64,000 nt of DNA, taken from NCBI RefSeq assembly GCF_018687515.1, contig NZ_CP061294.1, forward strand, positions 1,054,001 through 1,118,000, in the 5' to 3' direction. A program made the translations under genes and the position numbers. The notes under the pieces are model-generated. The model was not told the DNA's origin and did not search any database. It saw nothing but the letters and a program-made list of their open reading frames with translations. The DNA comes from Polynucleobacter sp. MWH-Spelu-300-X4 (GTDB taxonomy: Bacteria > Pseudomonadota > Gammaproteobacteria > Burkholderiales > Burkholderiaceae). Of this stretch, positions 37,858 through 48,502 are shown one piece after another (within the stretch, counting starts at the first letter, position 1; every line of letters begins with the position of its first letter).

Positions 37858-38766
37858 TTACACCAATAAGCCAGCAGCTTTTAAAGCTTGTCTAACTTGT
37901 TCTTGTGAGGCATCACTCAAAGTTGTTAGAGGTAATCGAATGCCAGAATCCATCCTACCCATAGCATGCAATGCCCATTTCACAGGAATTGGATTAGCTT
38001 CAATGAACATTGATTTATGGACTGCTAAAAGCTTATATTGAATTTCTCTCGTTCTAGCCATATCCCCAGCCATGGCAGCTACGCATAATTCATGCATTAA
38101 TTTAGGGGCAACGTTAGCCGTTACAGAAATATTACCCTGCCCCCCCATCAACATAAGGAATAACGCAGTTAAGTCATCGCCTGAGTACACTGCGAAATCA
38201 TGAGCCCCAGCCGCCTTTAGCCCAGCGATTAATTGAGTGCCGCGCTCCAAGTTTCCGGTAGCATCTTTAATACCTGTAATACCTGGCACCTTAGCTAAAC
38301 GGATCACGGTTTCATTAGCCATATCAGCAACTGTACGGCCTGGCACGTTATACAAAATAACAGGCAAATCAACTTTTTCAGCAATCGTCTTGAAATGCTG
38401 ATACATGCCTTCTTGAGTCGGCTTGTTGTAATAAGGCACTACTTGCAAGCTAGCATCAGCGCCAACTTTTTTGGCGTACTCGGTTAATTCAATCGCTTCG
38501 CTTGTTGAATTACCGCCTGTGCCAGCAATAATAGGAATACGTTTTGCTGTATGTTCTACAGTTACCTTGATGAGCTCACAATGCTCTTCCACAGAAACAG
38601 TCGGTGATTCGCCGGTAGTTCCAACGATCACAATACCGTCCGTACCCTCAGCTATATGCCAATCAATTAACTGGCGTAAAGCAGGTAAATCAAGACTGCC
38701 ATCGGCATGCATAGGCGTGACGATAGCCACCAAACTTCCAGAGATGTTTTTAGCTAATTTAGTCAT
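37858..38766 (-). CDS. dapA: 4-hydroxy-tetrahydrodipicolinate synthase
   Basis: A 302-residue TIM-barrel enzyme that condenses pyruvate with aspartate semialdehyde for diaminopimelate and lysine. Seen are [17 protein letters not shown], and the Schiff-base Lys in [11 protein letters not shown]. The start is [19 protein letters not shown]: its ATG overlaps the preceding stop as ATGA, and the longer in-frame extension is not family-like. Confidence 0.96.
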   Translation of the reverse strand: MTKLAKNISGSLVAIVTPMHADGSLDLPALRQLIDWHIAEGTDGIVIVGTTGESPTVSVEEHCELIKVTVEHTAKRIPIIAGTGGNSTSEAIELTEYAKKVGADASLQVVPYYNKPTQEGMYQHFKTIAEKVDLPVILYNVPGRTVADMANETVIRLAKVPGITGIKDATGNLERGTQLIAGLKAAGAHDFAVYSGDDLTALFLMLMGGQGNISVTANVAPKLMHELCVAAMAGDMARTREIQYKLLAVHKSMFIEANPIPVKWALHAMGRMDSGIRLPLTTLSDASQEQVRQALKAAGLLV

Positions 38767-39356
38767 GTTTTTGATTGTAGCGGAACAGCGCAGATTCTCT
38801 GAATACAAGCAGGTTTAGGCAACTGAATTTGAACGTCTTCATAGGCCAAAATCTTCATCTTTTCAGAAAATCCAAGCAATTCATTAGGTCGTAATAAAAA
38901 ATTGGGGTTACTTGGCTTGCCAAAAGCCTCATTGCCAAGTGCAAAAGTTTCATAAATCAGAACCCCACCATCGTTAAGTAACTCAGGTAGGCACATCAAA
39001 AAGGGGCGATATAGGTAATTAGTCACCACCACCCCATCAAAAGACTTGGCAAACTCAGAACCAGAAAATGGCCAATTATTTTGTTCTAAATCAATGAGTT
39101 GTGTTTTTATATTTAACTGCAGTTGGCGTGCTTTATCAGTAATTTCCTGCAAAACTTGAGGATTACAATCAATCGCTAGCACCTCATAACCTTGAGTAGC
39201 TAGGTAAATAGCATGGCGCCCAGTACCACAGGCATAGTCTAATATTCGCCCCCCTGGGCGAATATTAGATGCATGCTGAGTAACCCAGTCAGAGGCTTGT
39301 AAATCAGCCTCCAAGGCCGATTTAACTGTAATCAAGCCCCATCGCCTCGCGTACAT
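38763..39356 (-). CDS. Class I SAM-dependent methyltransferase
   Basis: A roughly 197-residue methyltransferase with the SAM-binding motif [16 protein letters not shown] and motif [13 protein letters not shown]. Similar to TehB-like/UbiE-like small methyltransferases; substrate unknown. The start is uncertain: ATG at 39356 overlaps trpS by 35 nt, and a TTG near 39336 is an alternative. Its stop overlaps dapA. Confidence 0.78.
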   Translation of the reverse strand: MYARRWGLITVKSALEADLQASDWVTQHASNIRPGGRILDYACGTGRHAIYLATQGYEVLAIDCNPQVLQEITDKARQLQLNIKTQLIDLEQNNWPFSGSEFAKSFDGVVVTNYLYRPFLMCLPELLNDGGVLIYETFALGNEAFGKPSNPNFLLRPNELLGFSEKMKILAYEDVQIQLPKPACIQRICAVPLQSKT

Positions 39357-40524
39357 CACGCATCGTCTCTTGAGCCACTTTACGAGCCTTATCGCAGCCA
39401 TCAGCAATAATGGCTCTCAATAGACTTGGGTCATCTAAATAAATTTGAGCGCGCTCCATCATTGGCTGCTGCTCTTTTAAAATACCTTGAATAACTGGTT
39501 GTTTACACTCAATACAACCAATTCCAGCGCTCTTGCAACCTTTTTCAGCCCACGCTCTAGTCTCATCATCGGAATAAACCTGATGTAACTGCCAAACTGG
39601 GCAACGAGCAGGATCCCCCGCATCCGTTTTACGAATACGCGCAGGGTCTGTAGGCATGGTTCTGACCTTCTTCTCGATTGAAGCTGCATCCTCACGCAAA
39701 GCTATCGTATTGCCATAAGACTTTGACATCTTCTGCCCATCTAAACCAGGCATACGAGATTCTTTTGTCAACAAAGCCTGAGGCTCTGGAAGAATAATCT
39801 TTCTAGCACCCTCTAGATAACCGAATAAACGCTCACGATCACCCATAGAAAGGCTCTGCGCATCAGCCAATACAGCTCTTGCCTGTTCAAGCGCCTCTTC
39901 ATGCCCTTTTTCCTGATACTCAGTACGTAACTCCAAATACAACTTTGTACGCTTGCTACCTAATTTTTTAGCGGCCTCTAGCGCCTTTTCTTCAAAGCCA
40001 GGCTCGCGACCGTAGAGGTAGTTAAAGCGACGAGCCACCTCACGAGTCATCTCTACGTGTGGAATCTGATCTTCACCAACAGGCACATGCTGCGCTCTAT
40101 AGATCAAAATATCCGAAGCCATCATTAATGGATAACCTAAGAATCCATAAGTCTGCAAATCTTTTTCTTTAAGCTTTTCAATTTGATCTTTATAGGTAGG
40201 AACACGCTCCAACCAACCCAATGGCGTCCCCATCGCTAATAATAAAAATAGTTCTGCGTGCTCAGGAATTTTGCTTTGAATAAACAAGGTAGCCTGAGTT
40301 GGATCAATACCCGCCGCCAACCAATCAATCACCATATCCCAAACGGAAGACTCAATGATGTCTGGCGTTTCATAGTGAGTGGTCAAAGCATGCCAATCTG
40401 CCACAAAGAAATAGCAAGGGTACTCGGCCTGTAACTTAACCCAATTCTTAAGAACACCATGGTAGTGGCCTAAGTGCAAAGCGCCCGTTGGACGCATACC
40501 GGATAAAACTCGTTCAGAAAACAT
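39322..40524 (-). CDS. trpS: Tryptophanyl-tRNA synthetase, long form
   Basis: A 400-residue class I synthetase (E. coli TrpS is 334). HLGHYHG is the HIGH motif at 17-20 and KMSKSYGN is near residue 264. The additional length comes mainly from insertions before KMSKS (region KRTKLYLELRTEYQEKG to FGYLEGARK) and a Cys-containing part (GCKSAGIGCIECK) near residue 345. Start MFSERVLSGMRPTG is chosen over an upstream extension that overlaps the PHP gene. Confidence 0.94.
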   Translation of the reverse strand: MFSERVLSGMRPTGALHLGHYHGVLKNWVKLQAEYPCYFFVADWHALTTHYETPDIIESSVWDMVIDWLAAGIDPTQATLFIQSKIPEHAELFLLLAMGTPLGWLERVPTYKDQIEKLKEKDLQTYGFLGYPLMMASDILIYRAQHVPVGEDQIPHVEMTREVARRFNYLYGREPGFEEKALEAAKKLGSKRTKLYLELRTEYQEKGHEEALEQARAVLADAQSLSMGDRERLFGYLEGARKIILPEPQALLTKESRMPGLDGQKMSKSYGNTIALREDAASIEKKVRTMPTDPARIRKTDAGDPARCPVWQLHQVYSDDETRAWAEKGCKSAGIGCIECKQPVIQGILKEQQPMMERAQIYLDDPSLLRAIIADGCDKARKVAQETMRDVREAMGLDYS

Positions 40525-40531
40525 ATATCTC

Positions 40532-41371
40532 TTATTGAAACACCGACCAAACAGGTCGTAATTGCGTAGGTAGATTAGGTAATTGTCCCAAATCCGTATG
40601 GCTCTCTTGGGGGTCATGAAAATCAGACCCTCTAGAAGCCAAAAAATCATACTGCTGCGCTACTTTAGCAAATGTTTTGAACTCAGTGGCACTATGGCTG
40701 CCCGTAACCACTTCAATCCCCTTGCCACCCAAATCTTTAAATTGCTCATATAGCTGCGTTAATTGCAAAGAGGTATAGCGATATCTCCCTGGGTGCGCAA
40801 TAACTGCCACCCCGCCAGCCCCTGTAATCCATTGAACAGCATTATCAAGGGTTGCCCATGAATGGGCCACAAAACCAGGTTTACCTTCAATTAAATAATT
40901 GGCAAAAACTTCATCTGTATCTTTGCAAACACCGGCTTCCACTAAATATCTAGCAAAATGCGTTCGAGAAACTAATTCTGGGTTGCCCACAAAATGAAGC
41001 GCCCCTTCATAAGCATTAGGGATACCCACTTTCTCTAACTGCGCTGACATTTCTTTCGCGCGTTCAGACCGACCATTACGAGTTCTATATAAGCCATCTA
41101 TCAACAGCTTGTTTTCGTCATCAACACCAAGGCCGACAATGTGTACTGTTTGCCCAGACCAAGTAACAGATATCTCCACACCCGAAACATATTGCATACC
41201 CAATTCAGTAGCTGCTTGTTTAGCTCGCTTCTGGCCACCCAACTCATCATGATCTGTTAAGGCCCACAACTGCACGCCATTATTTTTTGCACGGGCTGCC
41301 AATGCTTCTGGAGTTAATGTCCCATCAGAAACCACGGAATGGCAATGCAAATCGGCATTGATTGTGTGCAT
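40532..41371 (-). CDS. PHP-domain phosphoesterase (RNase AM/YciV type)
   Basis: A 279-residue PHP protein. Metal motifs DLHCHSVVSDG and LTDHDEL, then VIAHPGRYR and SRGSDFHDP, are complete. E. coli YciV (RNase AM) removes nucleotides from 5' ends of rRNA fragments and cleaves 3',5'-bisphosphonucleosides. Seven nt separate it from the trpS start. Confidence 0.9.
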   Translation of the reverse strand: MHTINADLHCHSVVSDGTLTPEALAARAKNNGVQLWALTDHDELGGQKRAKQAATELGMQYVSGVEISVTWSGQTVHIVGLGVDDENKLLIDGLYRTRNGRSERAKEMSAQLEKVGIPNAYEGALHFVGNPELVSRTHFARYLVEAGVCKDTDEVFANYLIEGKPGFVAHSWATLDNAVQWITGAGGVAVIAHPGRYRYTSLQLTQLYEQFKDLGGKGIEVVTGSHSATEFKTFAKVAQQYDFLASRGSDFHDPQESHTDLGQLPNLPTQLRPVWSVFQ

Positions 41372-41391
41372 AGCTAGATTTTACTAGTCAA

Positions 41392-42492
41392 TTAAGTTAA
41401 ACGCGTATCCACAATACGCCTAGGGGCCTCAAGGTATTCCTTGGACTGCATCTCAATAATTCTTGAAACTGTCCGATGGAACTCGTTAGCCATCTGTCCT
41501 TCCGTATAAAGCAGCTCTGCTGCCACCTCTGCAGAAATAATTAATTTCACTTTGTGGTCATAAAACACATCAATGAGCCAAGTAAAGCGCCTTGCCTCAC
41601 TGGCCATCTTTGGAGGCATGTATGGGACATCTGAAAGCAAAACCGTATGAAATAAATTAGCGATTTCCAAATAATCATTCTGCGAACGCGGCCCACCGCA
41701 CAAAGTCTTAAAATCAAACCAAGCAACGCCACCGGCACGTCTAACTGCACGAATTTCTCGAGCCTCAATATGAAGTGTTGGGTCTTGTTCATCGTGGGCC
41801 TCTGCCACGCTTTCAAAGACCTTATTCATAGTCGCAGTTGTTTCAGGACCCAATGGACAGTAATACGCTTTTACTTGCTCCATCACTTTTTGACGGTAGT
41901 CCACTCCGGCATCGACATTCATGATGTCAAGCTTCTCTTGCAATAAGGCGATGGCTGGCAAGATACGATCCCTGTGCAACCCATCTGGATAAAGCAAATC
42001 CGGACGATAGTTAGAAGTCATGACAAATTGCACGCGATTCTTAAATAATGAATCTAACAATTTATACAAAATCATGGCATCAGCCACATCACTCACGTGA
42101 AACTCATCAAAGCAAATTAAGCGATAACGCTTAGCAATATTTTTCCCCAATATATCTAGGGGATCTGCTTTACCACGTAGATCTTGCAACTCTCGGTGAA
42201 CTTCTCTCATGAATTCATGAAAGTGCAAACGAGTTTTCTTTTCAACTGGTGAAGATTCATAAAAACAGTCCATCAAGAATGATTTGCCACGCCCAACTCC
42301 ACCCCACATATAAACACCGCGAGGCAGATCCGGGAAACGCATCATTTTTGCTAATTTGCCACTACGTACTTCTTTATACGATAACCATTCATTTTGGCAA
42401 CGTTGCAAGCGATCAATAGCAGCCTGCTGCGCAGCATCGCTACCGTAGCCCCGCTTAGCTAATTCTTGTTGATAAAACTCAGTTACTTTCAT
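41392..42492 (-). CDS. zapE: Cell division ATPase ZapE (AFG1 family)
   Basis: A 366-residue AAA-like ATPase. Walker A is GVGRGKSFLMD (about 65-75), Walker B is LICFDEFHVSDVADAM, and sensor and C-terminal features are of the AFG1 family. ZapE regulates the Z-ring in E. coli. Common next to odh genes in Betaproteobacteria. Confidence 0.92.
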   Translation of the reverse strand: MKVTEFYQQELAKRGYGSDAAQQAAIDRLQRCQNEWLSYKEVRSGKLAKMMRFPDLPRGVYMWGGVGRGKSFLMDCFYESSPVEKKTRLHFHEFMREVHRELQDLRGKADPLDILGKNIAKRYRLICFDEFHVSDVADAMILYKLLDSLFKNRVQFVMTSNYRPDLLYPDGLHRDRILPAIALLQEKLDIMNVDAGVDYRQKVMEQVKAYYCPLGPETTATMNKVFESVAEAHDEQDPTLHIEAREIRAVRRAGGVAWFDFKTLCGGPRSQNDYLEIANLFHTVLLSDVPYMPPKMASEARRFTWLIDVFYDHKVKLIISAEVAAELLYTEGQMANEFHRTVSRIIEMQSKEYLEAPRRIVDTRLT

Positions 42493-42580
42493 GACCTGTC
42501 AATACAAAAATTTTGGGGACCAAAGAGTTTTCTTAAAAAAAACTCAGTAGCCCCCAAGGATTGCTATGAATAAAAGAGCA

Positions 42581-44017
42581 TTACATATTTAACGCACGTT
42601 TATCTGTAGCCAATGCTGCCTCTCTCACAACTTCAGAAAGACTTGGGTGTGGATGGCATACACGACCGATATCTTCAGCTGCAGCCTTAAACTCCATTGC
42701 TACCGCAGCTTCAGCAATCAAATCAGAAGCGGCATTACCAATGATATGTACACCCAAGATTTCATCAGTTTGAGCATCAGCCAATACTTTGACAAAACCA
42801 TCAGCAGCACCCATACCTAAAGCACGACCATTCGCAGCGAATGGGAATTGGCCTGGTTTATAAGCACGACCTTCAGCTTTTAACTGTTGCTCAGTTTTAC
42901 CAACCCAAGCAATTTCAGGAGATGTATAAATAACCCAAGGAATACAGTTGTAATCAATATGTGGCTTTTGACCAGCAATCACTTCTGCAACCAACACACC
43001 CTCATCTTCAGCTTTATGAGCCAACATAGGTCCGCGAACCACATCACCAATAGCGTAAACGCCAGGAGCTGATGTTGCGCATGTGTGGTTATCAATAGGG
43101 ATAAAGCCACGCTCATCAGCCTTAAGGCCAATCGCATCAAGATTAAGACCATCTGTATTTGGCACGCGGCCTACAGAAACAATTAAACGATCACACTCCA
43201 AAGTTTGAGCAGCACCAGTACTGTCTGTGTAAGCAACCGTTACGCCCTTCTTCGTTGTTTTTACATCGCCAATCTTCACGCCTAAATTAATCTTCAAACC
43301 CTGCTTAGTGAATAGCTTCTGCGCTTCCTTTGCTACACCTTCATCACAAGCAGCCAAGAAACCTGGCAATGCTTCAAGAATAGTTACCTCAGCACCAAGG
43401 CGACGCCAAACAGAACCCAATTCCAAGCCAATAACACCAGCACCAATCACGCCTAATTTCTTAGGAGTTGCGCCAAACTTCAAGGCACCTTCGTTATCGC
43501 AAATAAGCTCGTTATCTACTGGCATACCTGGCAAATGACGGGCTTTAGATCCTGTTGCAATAATCACATTTTTGGCAGTTACAGTTCCAGCATCTTTGCC
43601 ATCAATCTTAATTTGATAACCTTCAGCGCCTTTACCAGCAAATGAAGCATGACCTTTTAACAATGTGATTTTGTTCTTACGGAATAAGAACTGAATGCCA
43701 CCTGTCATTTTTGTCACGATGTCATCTTTACGAGCAATGACCTTCTTAACATCAACGCTCACATCTTTCACAGTAATACCGTGATCAGATACGTGGTGCG
43801 CGATATTTTCATACTCTTCAGATGTTGCTAACAATGCCTTCGATGGAATACAACCCACGTTCAAACATGTACCACCCAAACGTGGCTCACCCTTAGGATC
43901 ATCGTAAGCATTGCTTTCGGCGCAAGCCACCTTAAAACCTAACTGAGCCGCGCGGATTGCAGCAATGTAACCGCCAGGGCCGCCACCAATCACAACGACA
44001 TCAAAATTTTGACTCAT
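42581..44017 (-). CDS. lpdA: Dihydrolipoyl dehydrogenase (E3)
   Basis: A 478-residue FAD disulfide reductase. FAD-binding [17 protein letters not shown], redox pair [13 protein letters not shown] (Cys at about 50 and 55), NAD site [17 protein letters not shown], and the C-terminal HPHPSLSE with the catalytic His. Last gene of the odhA-odhB-lpd operon. Confidence 0.96.
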   Translation of the reverse strand: MSQNFDVVVIGGGPGGYIAAIRAAQLGFKVACAESNAYDDPKGEPRLGGTCLNVGCIPSKALLATSEEYENIAHHVSDHGITVKDVSVDVKKVIARKDDIVTKMTGGIQFLFRKNKITLLKGHASFAGKGAEGYQIKIDGKDAGTVTAKNVIIATGSKARHLPGMPVDNELICDNEGALKFGATPKKLGVIGAGVIGLELGSVWRRLGAEVTILEALPGFLAACDEGVAKEAQKLFTKQGLKINLGVKIGDVKTTKKGVTVAYTDSTGAAQTLECDRLIVSVGRVPNTDGLNLDAIGLKADERGFIPIDNHTCATSAPGVYAIGDVVRGPMLAHKAEDEGVLVAEVIAGQKPHIDYNCIPWVIYTSPEIAWVGKTEQQLKAEGRAYKPGQFPFAANGRALGMGAADGFVKVLADAQTDEILGVHIIGNAASDLIAEAAVAMEFKAAAEDIGRVCHPHPSLSEVVREAALATDKRALNM

Positions 44018-44043
44018 GTTTATCTCTCTAACTTTTTAGCTAA

Positions 44044-45252
44044 TTAAAGATCCAATAAAAGACGCGCTGGATCTTCCAAGGCTTCTTTCATAGCAACTAA
44101 ACCTAATACAGCTTCACGACCATCAATGATGCGGTGGTCATAAGACATTGCTAGGTAATTAATTGGGCGAACAACTACTTGACCGTTTTCAACCACTGCA
44201 CGGTCTTTCGTTGCATGAATACCTAAAATCGCAGATTGTGGCGGATTAATAATCGGTGTAGACAACATTGAGCCGAAAATACCCCCGTTAGAAATTGAGA
44301 ATGTACCGCCTGAAAGGTCATCTAATGTCAACTTACCATCACGAGCCTTCACGCCGAACTCAGCAATTTTCTTCTCGATATCAGCCAAACTCATTTGATC
44401 AGCATCGCGCAAAATAGGCACAACCAAACCACGTGGTGAACCTACCGCAATACCAATATCAAAATAACCGTGATAAATGATGTCATTGCCATCAACAGAT
44501 GCATTCAAAATCGGATATTTCTTCAAAGCATGTACAGCAGCTTTAACAAAGAAAGACATAAAGCCCAACTTAGTACCATGCTCTTTCTCGAACTGATCTT
44601 TATATTTATTACGCATCGCCATCACTGGCGCCATATTGACTTCATTGAATGTTGTCAAAATGGCATTCGTTTGTTGAGATTGCAATAGACGCTCTGCAAT
44701 ACGTGCGCGCAAACGGCTCATTGGCACGCGCTCTTCTGGACGACCACTAGCACTGCTCACCACTGGAGCTGCTGCAGGAGCAGCTTTAGCCACCGGCGCT
44801 GTGCCTGACAAAGTTGCCAATACATCACCCTTAGTAATACGACCATCCTTACCAGAACCAGCTACTGCTGATAAATTATTTTCAGCCATTAATTTAGCTG
44901 CTGATGGCATTGCCTTTGCACTTGTTGCTGGAGCTGCTGGAGCCGCAGCAGGCGCTGGGGCTGCTGTCGCTGGAGCAGGTGCAGCAGCAGGAGCCGCGGC
45001 CGCAGCTTTAGCAGCGCTATCAATTTTTGCAATCACTTGATCAGAAACAACTGTACCGCCATCACCAACAATAATTTCAGCCAATACACCTGCTGATGGA
45101 GCTGGCACTTCTAAAACAACTTTGTCTGTTTCGATTTCAATCAAGATTTCATCTTGAGCAACTGCTTCGCCGGCCTTCTTCTTCCAGGTCAACATTGTTG
45201 CTTCTGCAACTGATTCAGATAACTGTGGAACTTTGACGTCTACGATAGCCAT
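44044..45252 (-). CDS. odhB: Dihydrolipoamide succinyltransferase (E2 of 2-oxoglutarate dehydrogenase)
   Basis: A 402-residue E2. One lipoyl domain (lipoylated Lys in [11 protein letters not shown]), an Ala/Pro hinge at about 85-112, a peripheral-subunit-binding domain (about 118-152), and the catalytic core ending [13 protein letters not shown]. Transfers the succinyl group to CoA. Confidence 0.97.
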   Translation of the reverse strand: MAIVDVKVPQLSESVAEATMLTWKKKAGEAVAQDEILIEIETDKVVLEVPAPSAGVLAEIIVGDGGTVVSDQVIAKIDSAAKAAAAAPAAAPAPATAAPAPAAAPAAPATSAKAMPSAAKLMAENNLSAVAGSGKDGRITKGDVLATLSGTAPVAKAAPAAAPVVSSASGRPEERVPMSRLRARIAERLLQSQQTNAILTTFNEVNMAPVMAMRNKYKDQFEKEHGTKLGFMSFFVKAAVHALKKYPILNASVDGNDIIYHGYFDIGIAVGSPRGLVVPILRDADQMSLADIEKKIAEFGVKARDGKLTLDDLSGGTFSISNGGIFGSMLSTPIINPPQSAILGIHATKDRAVVENGQVVVRPINYLAMSYDHRIIDGREAVLGLVAMKEALEDPARLLLDL

Positions 45253-45299
45253 GTTCTTTTCCCTTTTGTATAAAGTATTTATTAGTTAAATTGCTTAAA

Positions 45300-48155
45300 T
45301 TATTTAGTTAATACAAAGCCTTTAAGCTTTGCAAATGCGGCATCCACGAGAGCTTTTTGTTGATCTTGGTGCAAATGCGCATAACCACATGCTGGGGATG
45401 CAGACGCTGGACGACCTGCATAACCCAACTTCTGACCATCAGTCATATTTTCATGAATGTTATGTTGCACAAAGAACCAAGCACCCTGATTTTGTGGCTC
45501 ATCTTGACACCAAACAATTTCAGCTAACTTTGGATATTTCTTCAATTCAGCAGCAAAAGCTTTGTGTGGGAATGGATATAACTGTTCCACACGAATCAAG
45601 GCCACATCATCAGCCTTTTTCGCCTCACGAGCTTTCACTAAATCGTAGTAAACTTTGCCTGAGCAAGCCACAAGACGCGTTACTTTTTTCGCATCAATCT
45701 TGTCATCTAACTCACCAATCACTGTGCGGAACTCACCTTTTGTGAACTCCGTAATTGGAGATGTTGCATCTTTATTTCTTAATAAAGATTTAGGCGTCAT
45801 GATGATCAAAGGCTTACGGAACTGACGAATCATTTGACGACGCAACAAATGGAAAATTTGCGATGCAGTCGTTGGTTGAACCACTTGCATATTCATATCA
45901 GCGCATAGCTGCATGAAACGCTCAGGGCGAGCTGATGAGTGCTCAGGACCTTGACCCTCATAACCATGAGGCAACATCATCACAAGACCATTGGCACGAC
46001 CCCATTTCACTTCACCAGAGGCGATAAACTGGTCAATCACCACTTGAGCACCGTTCACAAAGTCACCGAATTGAGCTTCCCAAATAGTTAATGTATTTGG
46101 TTCAGCTGCAGCGTAACCATATTCAAAACCAAGAACAGCCTCTTCAGACAAGATAGAGTCAATCACCGTAAATGGCGCTTGACCATCCGCAACGTGCTGC
46201 AATGGAATATAAGTACCTGTATCCCACTTCTCACGGTTTTGATCATGAATCACAGCGTGGCGGTGTGTAAAGGTGCCACGACCTGAATCTTCACCTGATA
46301 AGCGAATTGGATAACCACTGGCCACCAAAGAGGCAAAAGCCATATGCTCACCCATACCCCAGTCAACATTTACTTCGCCACGACCCATAGCCGCACGATT
46401 ATTCAAAACGTTATCTACTAGGTTATGAGGCTTGAAGCCTTCTGGTACTTTTGTAATACGCTCAGCCAAACGCTTCCACTCTGTTAGAGGAATCGCTGTA
46501 TCAGCAGAGTCGGTCCACTTCTTATTAAGGAATGGACTCCAATCAACGGCATATTTACCTTTGAAATTAGAAATCACTGGATCAACTGTGTGCTTACCTG
46601 CTTCCATAGCAGCACGATAGGCTTTCACCATCTCATCACCACCACCAGCAGGCAATACATTTAAAGCTTCTAACTTGTCCGCGTACAACTTGCGAGTACC
46701 AGGATGTTGAGCAATCTTTTTGTACATCAACGGCTGCGTTAATGCAGGCGTATCTTGTTCGTTGTGTCCCAATTTACGGAAACAGATGATATCAATCGCG
46801 ATATCTTTCTTAAATGTATTGCGATACTCAACTGCCAAGTTGGTCGCCCACACTACCGCCTCAGGATCATCGCCATTAACGTGCAATACAGGCGCTTCAA
46901 TCGTCTTTAAAATATCAGTACAGTAAAGCGTTGAACGTAAGTCACGCGGATCAGAAGTTGTAAAACCGATCTGGTTATTAATCACGATGTGCAATGTGCC
47001 GCCTGTGTAATAACCGCGAACTTCAGCCATCGCCAAAGTTTCTTGAACCACACCTTGACCGGCAATCGCAGCATCACCGTGCACCAAAATCGGCATCACT
47101 TGTGCACCAGTCAAATCACCGCGGCGATCCATACGTGCGCGCACAGAACCTTCCACCACCGGGTTCACAATCTCTAAATGAGATGGGTTAAATGCTAACG
47201 ATAAGTGAACTGGACCACCTGGCGTTGTTACGTCACTTGAGAAACCTTGGTGATACTTCACGTCACCCGCTGGTAAATCTTCTGGCGCTGTATGTTCAAA
47301 CTCAGCGAACAAATCTTTAGGCATCTTGCCTAAAGTATTCACCAACACATTTAAACGGCCACGGTGAGCCATACCAATAACAATCTCTTGTACACCAGCA
47401 AGACCAGCAGCACGAACAGTTTCATCCATAGAAGCGATAAAGCTTTCACCGCCCTCCAATGAGAAACGTTTTTGCCCCACATATTTAGTATGCAAATAAC
47501 GCTCTAAACCTTCAGCTGCTGTTAAGCGCTCAAGAATCTGTTGTTTCTTTTCTGGACTGTAAGACGGTGTTGAACGGGCAGACTCCAATTTCTCCTGCCA
47601 CCAACGTTTCATCTTTTGATCAGTGATATACATGAACTCAGCACCAACTGTGCCGCAATAAGTCTGGCGCAAGTTTTGTAGCAACTCACGCAATGTCATA
47701 TTGTCTTTGCCAAAGAAAGTGTTACTTGTATTGAACACAATCTCCATATCTGCATCGCCTAAGCCATAGAAAGACGGCTCAAGCTCAGGAATATTCGGGC
47801 GCTCTGTGCGCTTTAGTGGGTCTAAATCAGCCCAACGTGTACCGACGTTACGGTGAGCAGCAATCAATTGCTGAACAGCCACGCGCTTACGACCCAATTC
47901 AGAATCTGCTGAGTCATTAATAACTCTAATAGGACCTTGCTTAGCTCTTTCAGCAAAAGCGTTAACGACAGGCGCATGCGGCACGTCACGCTTAGTTGTT
48001 CCATCTACAGCAGGAACGTGCTGAACATTGTCGAAATACTCTCGCCAATAATCAGAAACAGAAGCTGGATTTTCAAGATAGGCTTCGTAGAGTTCTTCTA
48101 CGTAAGGGGCGTTACCGCCGAAGAGATAAGAACTACCTCTGTAGGACTGCATCAT
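45300..48155 (-). CDS. odhA: 2-oxoglutarate dehydrogenase E1
   Basis: A 951-residue thiamine diphosphate enzyme. The N-terminal E2-binding segment SYLFGGNAPYVEELYEAYLE, the GMAHRGRLNVL active-site segment, and the GDAAIAGQG ThDP motif are present. The start is taken at ATG 48155, because AGGTGA lies 5 nt before it; a GTG 9 nt upstream also keeps frame. Head of the TCA-cycle operon, preceded by a long structured leader. Confidence 0.96.
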   Translation of the reverse strand: MMQSYRGSSYLFGGNAPYVEELYEAYLENPASVSDYWREYFDNVQHVPAVDGTTKRDVPHAPVVNAFAERAKQGPIRVINDSADSELGRKRVAVQQLIAAHRNVGTRWADLDPLKRTERPNIPELEPSFYGLGDADMEIVFNTSNTFFGKDNMTLRELLQNLRQTYCGTVGAEFMYITDQKMKRWWQEKLESARSTPSYSPEKKQQILERLTAAEGLERYLHTKYVGQKRFSLEGGESFIASMDETVRAAGLAGVQEIVIGMAHRGRLNVLVNTLGKMPKDLFAEFEHTAPEDLPAGDVKYHQGFSSDVTTPGGPVHLSLAFNPSHLEIVNPVVEGSVRARMDRRGDLTGAQVMPILVHGDAAIAGQGVVQETLAMAEVRGYYTGGTLHIVINNQIGFTTSDPRDLRSTLYCTDILKTIEAPVLHVNGDDPEAVVWATNLAVEYRNTFKKDIAIDIICFRKLGHNEQDTPALTQPLMYKKIAQHPGTRKLYADKLEALNVLPAGGGDEMVKAYRAAMEAGKHTVDPVISNFKGKYAVDWSPFLNKKWTDSADTAIPLTEWKRLAERITKVPEGFKPHNLVDNVLNNRAAMGRGEVNVDWGMGEHMAFASLVASGYPIRLSGEDSGRGTFTHRHAVIHDQNREKWDTGTYIPLQHVADGQAPFTVIDSILSEEAVLGFEYGYAAAEPNTLTIWEAQFGDFVNGAQVVIDQFIASGEVKWGRANGLVMMLPHGYEGQGPEHSSARPERFMQLCADMNMQVVQPTTASQIFHLLRRQMIRQFRKPLIIMTPKSLLRNKDATSPITEFTKGEFRTVIGELDDKIDAKKVTRLVACSGKVYYDLVKAREAKKADDVALIRVEQLYPFPHKAFAAELKKYPKLAEIVWCQDEPQNQGAWFFVQHNIHENMTDGQKLGYAGRPASASPACGYAHLHQDQQKALVDAAFAKLKGFVLTK

Positions 48156-48270
48156 ATTGCTCACCTTTCATCGGGTATCCCGAATTTGTAGTGGGTTAAA
48201 CCTTCCGCGACACGGCTTGACCGGTTAGCGGATTGCGAACTAGTTGTAACTGCAACGGAAGGATGTTCCG
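48156..48270 (-). ncRNA. Structured leader of odhA/sucA, candidate sucA RNA motif
   Basis: Three complementary blocks occur in the leader: CGGAA (48266-48270 in RNA sense), TTCCG (48256-48262 as CCTTCCG) and CGGAAGG (48201-48207). The middle block can pair with either neighbour, giving two exclusive folds. A CGGG-ATA-CCCG hairpin (48172-48182) sits directly before the ribosome-binding site AAAGGTGAG. A conserved sucA RNA motif is known in Burkholderiales, overlapping the Shine-Dalgarno sequence. I infer this is an instance; I could not compare it to a covariance model. No second gene was found in 48165-48502. Confidence 0.5.
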
Positions 48271-48502
48271 CAGATAAGAGCTTAACACGGCTAAGCACCT
48301 ATTTGCCTTACTTTTTTACTGAATATGACTGTAAACCTTAGCTTTCAGGTCTGCAGTTAGGTCTTTCCCCTAATAAAATAAGGATTATTAGCAAGAGTCT
48401 TGTAAGAAATCCCCTACAAGAAAATCAGAATTGCCCGATTTTCAAAAATTAAAAACCTTTTTACCATTTAATTTCCTTTAAATACTTAACAGGAAATAAA
48501 TA

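Noticed and set aside
44920..45010. Repeat-like GCA/GCT tract
   Set aside because: It encodes the flexible Ala/Pro hinge of the E2 subunit.
45329..48199. Several plus-strand frames opposite odhA
   Set aside because: They are shadows of a long conserved gene, without ribosome-binding sites or recognisable products.
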